Positions 63,609-64,000 of a stretch of 64,000 bases of DNA are shown here, one piece after another. The position numbers and the translations under genes are program-made. Position 1 is the stretch's first letter. The number at the start of each line of letters is the position of its first letter. The stretch is taken from the NCBI GenBank assembly GCA_902784465.1, contig CACZUZ010000013.1, positions 1-64,000 on the forward strand, read 5' to 3'. The stretch comes from an uncultured Bacteroidota bacterium (GTDB lineage: Bacteria; Bacteroidota; Bacteroidia; Bacteroidales; P3). The notes beneath the pieces were generated by a model that saw nothing but the letters and a program-made list of their open reading frames with translations, ran no database searches and was not told the DNA's origin.

Positions 63609-63733
63609 CCCACGAATCGCTCGTATCACACTAATATTATTTCTTTTCTACATTAATTACCATCAATTTACCATTAAATTATCGTTAATTGTTCTTTCTT
63701 CTTTGAAAATGGACTGTAGGAATTGTACGATTA

Positions 63734-64000
63734 TTATTTGATGCCTGATTTAAGAATACTCATATACTTCTTCAATAATGATTCTGAAACTCCAGTATAA
63801 AAGTTTACACTATAAGGAGGCATATTGCCCTCCGTTAACATCTTTTTGGAAATGGCTATTCTAGCCTTCCATCCCCCTATTTCCTCCTTATCAAGTCCAG
63901 ACGACTCCAACTCATTGATGTATCCTTTGAGGAAACCATTTGCCTGTGCCGTTCTAATTGTATTAATATAATCAGCTTCAGCATAATATGCACGTGCCTC
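63734..64000 (-). CDS. C-terminal part of a protein, possibly Rpn/PDDEXK-type (partial)
   Basis: An 88-codon open frame that enters from beyond the right edge and ends at TAA (63734-63736). It reads EARAYYAEADYINTIRTAQA, later KARIAISKKMLTEGN and ends YMSILKSGIK. A helix rich in Ala/Tyr/Glu followed by a short helix-turn-helix-like end (MLTEGNMPPYSVNFYTGVSESLL) resembles the C-termini of Rpn-type proteins, but no active-site part is visible. It is much more AT-rich than the housekeeping genes. Function uncertain. Confidence 0.5.
   Translation of the reverse strand, partial: EARAYYAEADYINTIRTAQANGFLKGYINELESSGLDKEEIGGWKARIAISKKMLTEGNMPPYSVNFYTGVSESLLKKYMSILKSGIK

Overview
The window looks like a chromosomal segment of a member of the Bacteroidota, most likely order Bacteroidales. 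The reasons are: (i) secreted proteins ending in type IX secretion (T9SS) C-terminal sorting domains; (ii) promoters of the Bacteroidota type (TTTG about 19-20 nt before TAnnTTTG) ahead of many genes, with no consistent Shine-Dalgarno sequences; (iii) family-typical neighbours such as rplM-rpsI-rpsB-tsf, DUF4292 beside a TPR lipoprotein, EFR1 ferredoxin and a THUMP-like methyltransferase. Most of it is ordinary housekeeping DNA with GC-rich third codon positions.

Layout. 1-130: 3' end of a 5S rRNA and its terminator. 0.26-9.4 kb: TonB-like periplasmic protein, HExxH membrane protein, flavodoxin/ferredoxin protein, secreted GH2 beta-galactosidase, RsgA, a BASS-type transporter and a radical SAM enzyme. 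9.5-20.5 kb: indolepyruvate ferredoxin oxidoreductase (iorAB), a divergent LytTR regulator, then a seven-gene + strand run of fabH, fabF, fabZ, fabG, etfB, etfA and an acyl-CoA dehydrogenase. 20.8-34 kb: mostly minus strand, with a TlpA-like thioredoxin, prmC, RNase H, the tsf/rpsB/rpsI/rplM block, a THUMP-like methyltransferase, a repeat-rich patch holding a GxxExxY gene, a sugar nucleotidyltransferase, tadA and envelope lipoproteins. 34.4-43.9 kb: two T9SS cargo proteins, YicC, ApbE, RlmD, a 48-codon rpmH and secG. 44-50 kb: RecD-like helicase, HU, fmt, ribH, an M23 peptidase and a frameshifted rpoN. 50-63.5 kb: nucleotidyltransferase, small acidic peptide, fimbrillin-like lipoprotein and a 3,384-residue multidomain T9SS adhesin. 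63.2-64 kb: two Rpn/PDDEXK-type fragments.

How the genes relate. fabH-F-Z-G supply condensation, dehydration and ketoreduction. EtfBA plus the acyl-CoA dehydrogenase catalyse an alpha,beta enoyl/acyl redox step, so the run could encode a whole acyl-elongation cycle with a flavoprotein in the place of FabI. IorAB just upstream makes aryl-acetyl-CoA, a possible primer. This is inference from gene order.

The most unusual signal is between the genes. Many intergenic gaps carry short tandem arrays in exact phase: TCTAG every 9 bp (five loci), ATCC or ATT every 8 bp, TTCA every 7 bp, and CGAAAA-type every 6 bp. There are also recurrent perfect palindromes (GTTGCGTTG-C-CAACGCAAC; a CCGATCTCGG core with covarying arms; CGTTATAACG). 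Core sequence and period differ from gap to gap but the phase is kept. No tRNA, CRISPR array, complete insertion sequence or prophage was seen.
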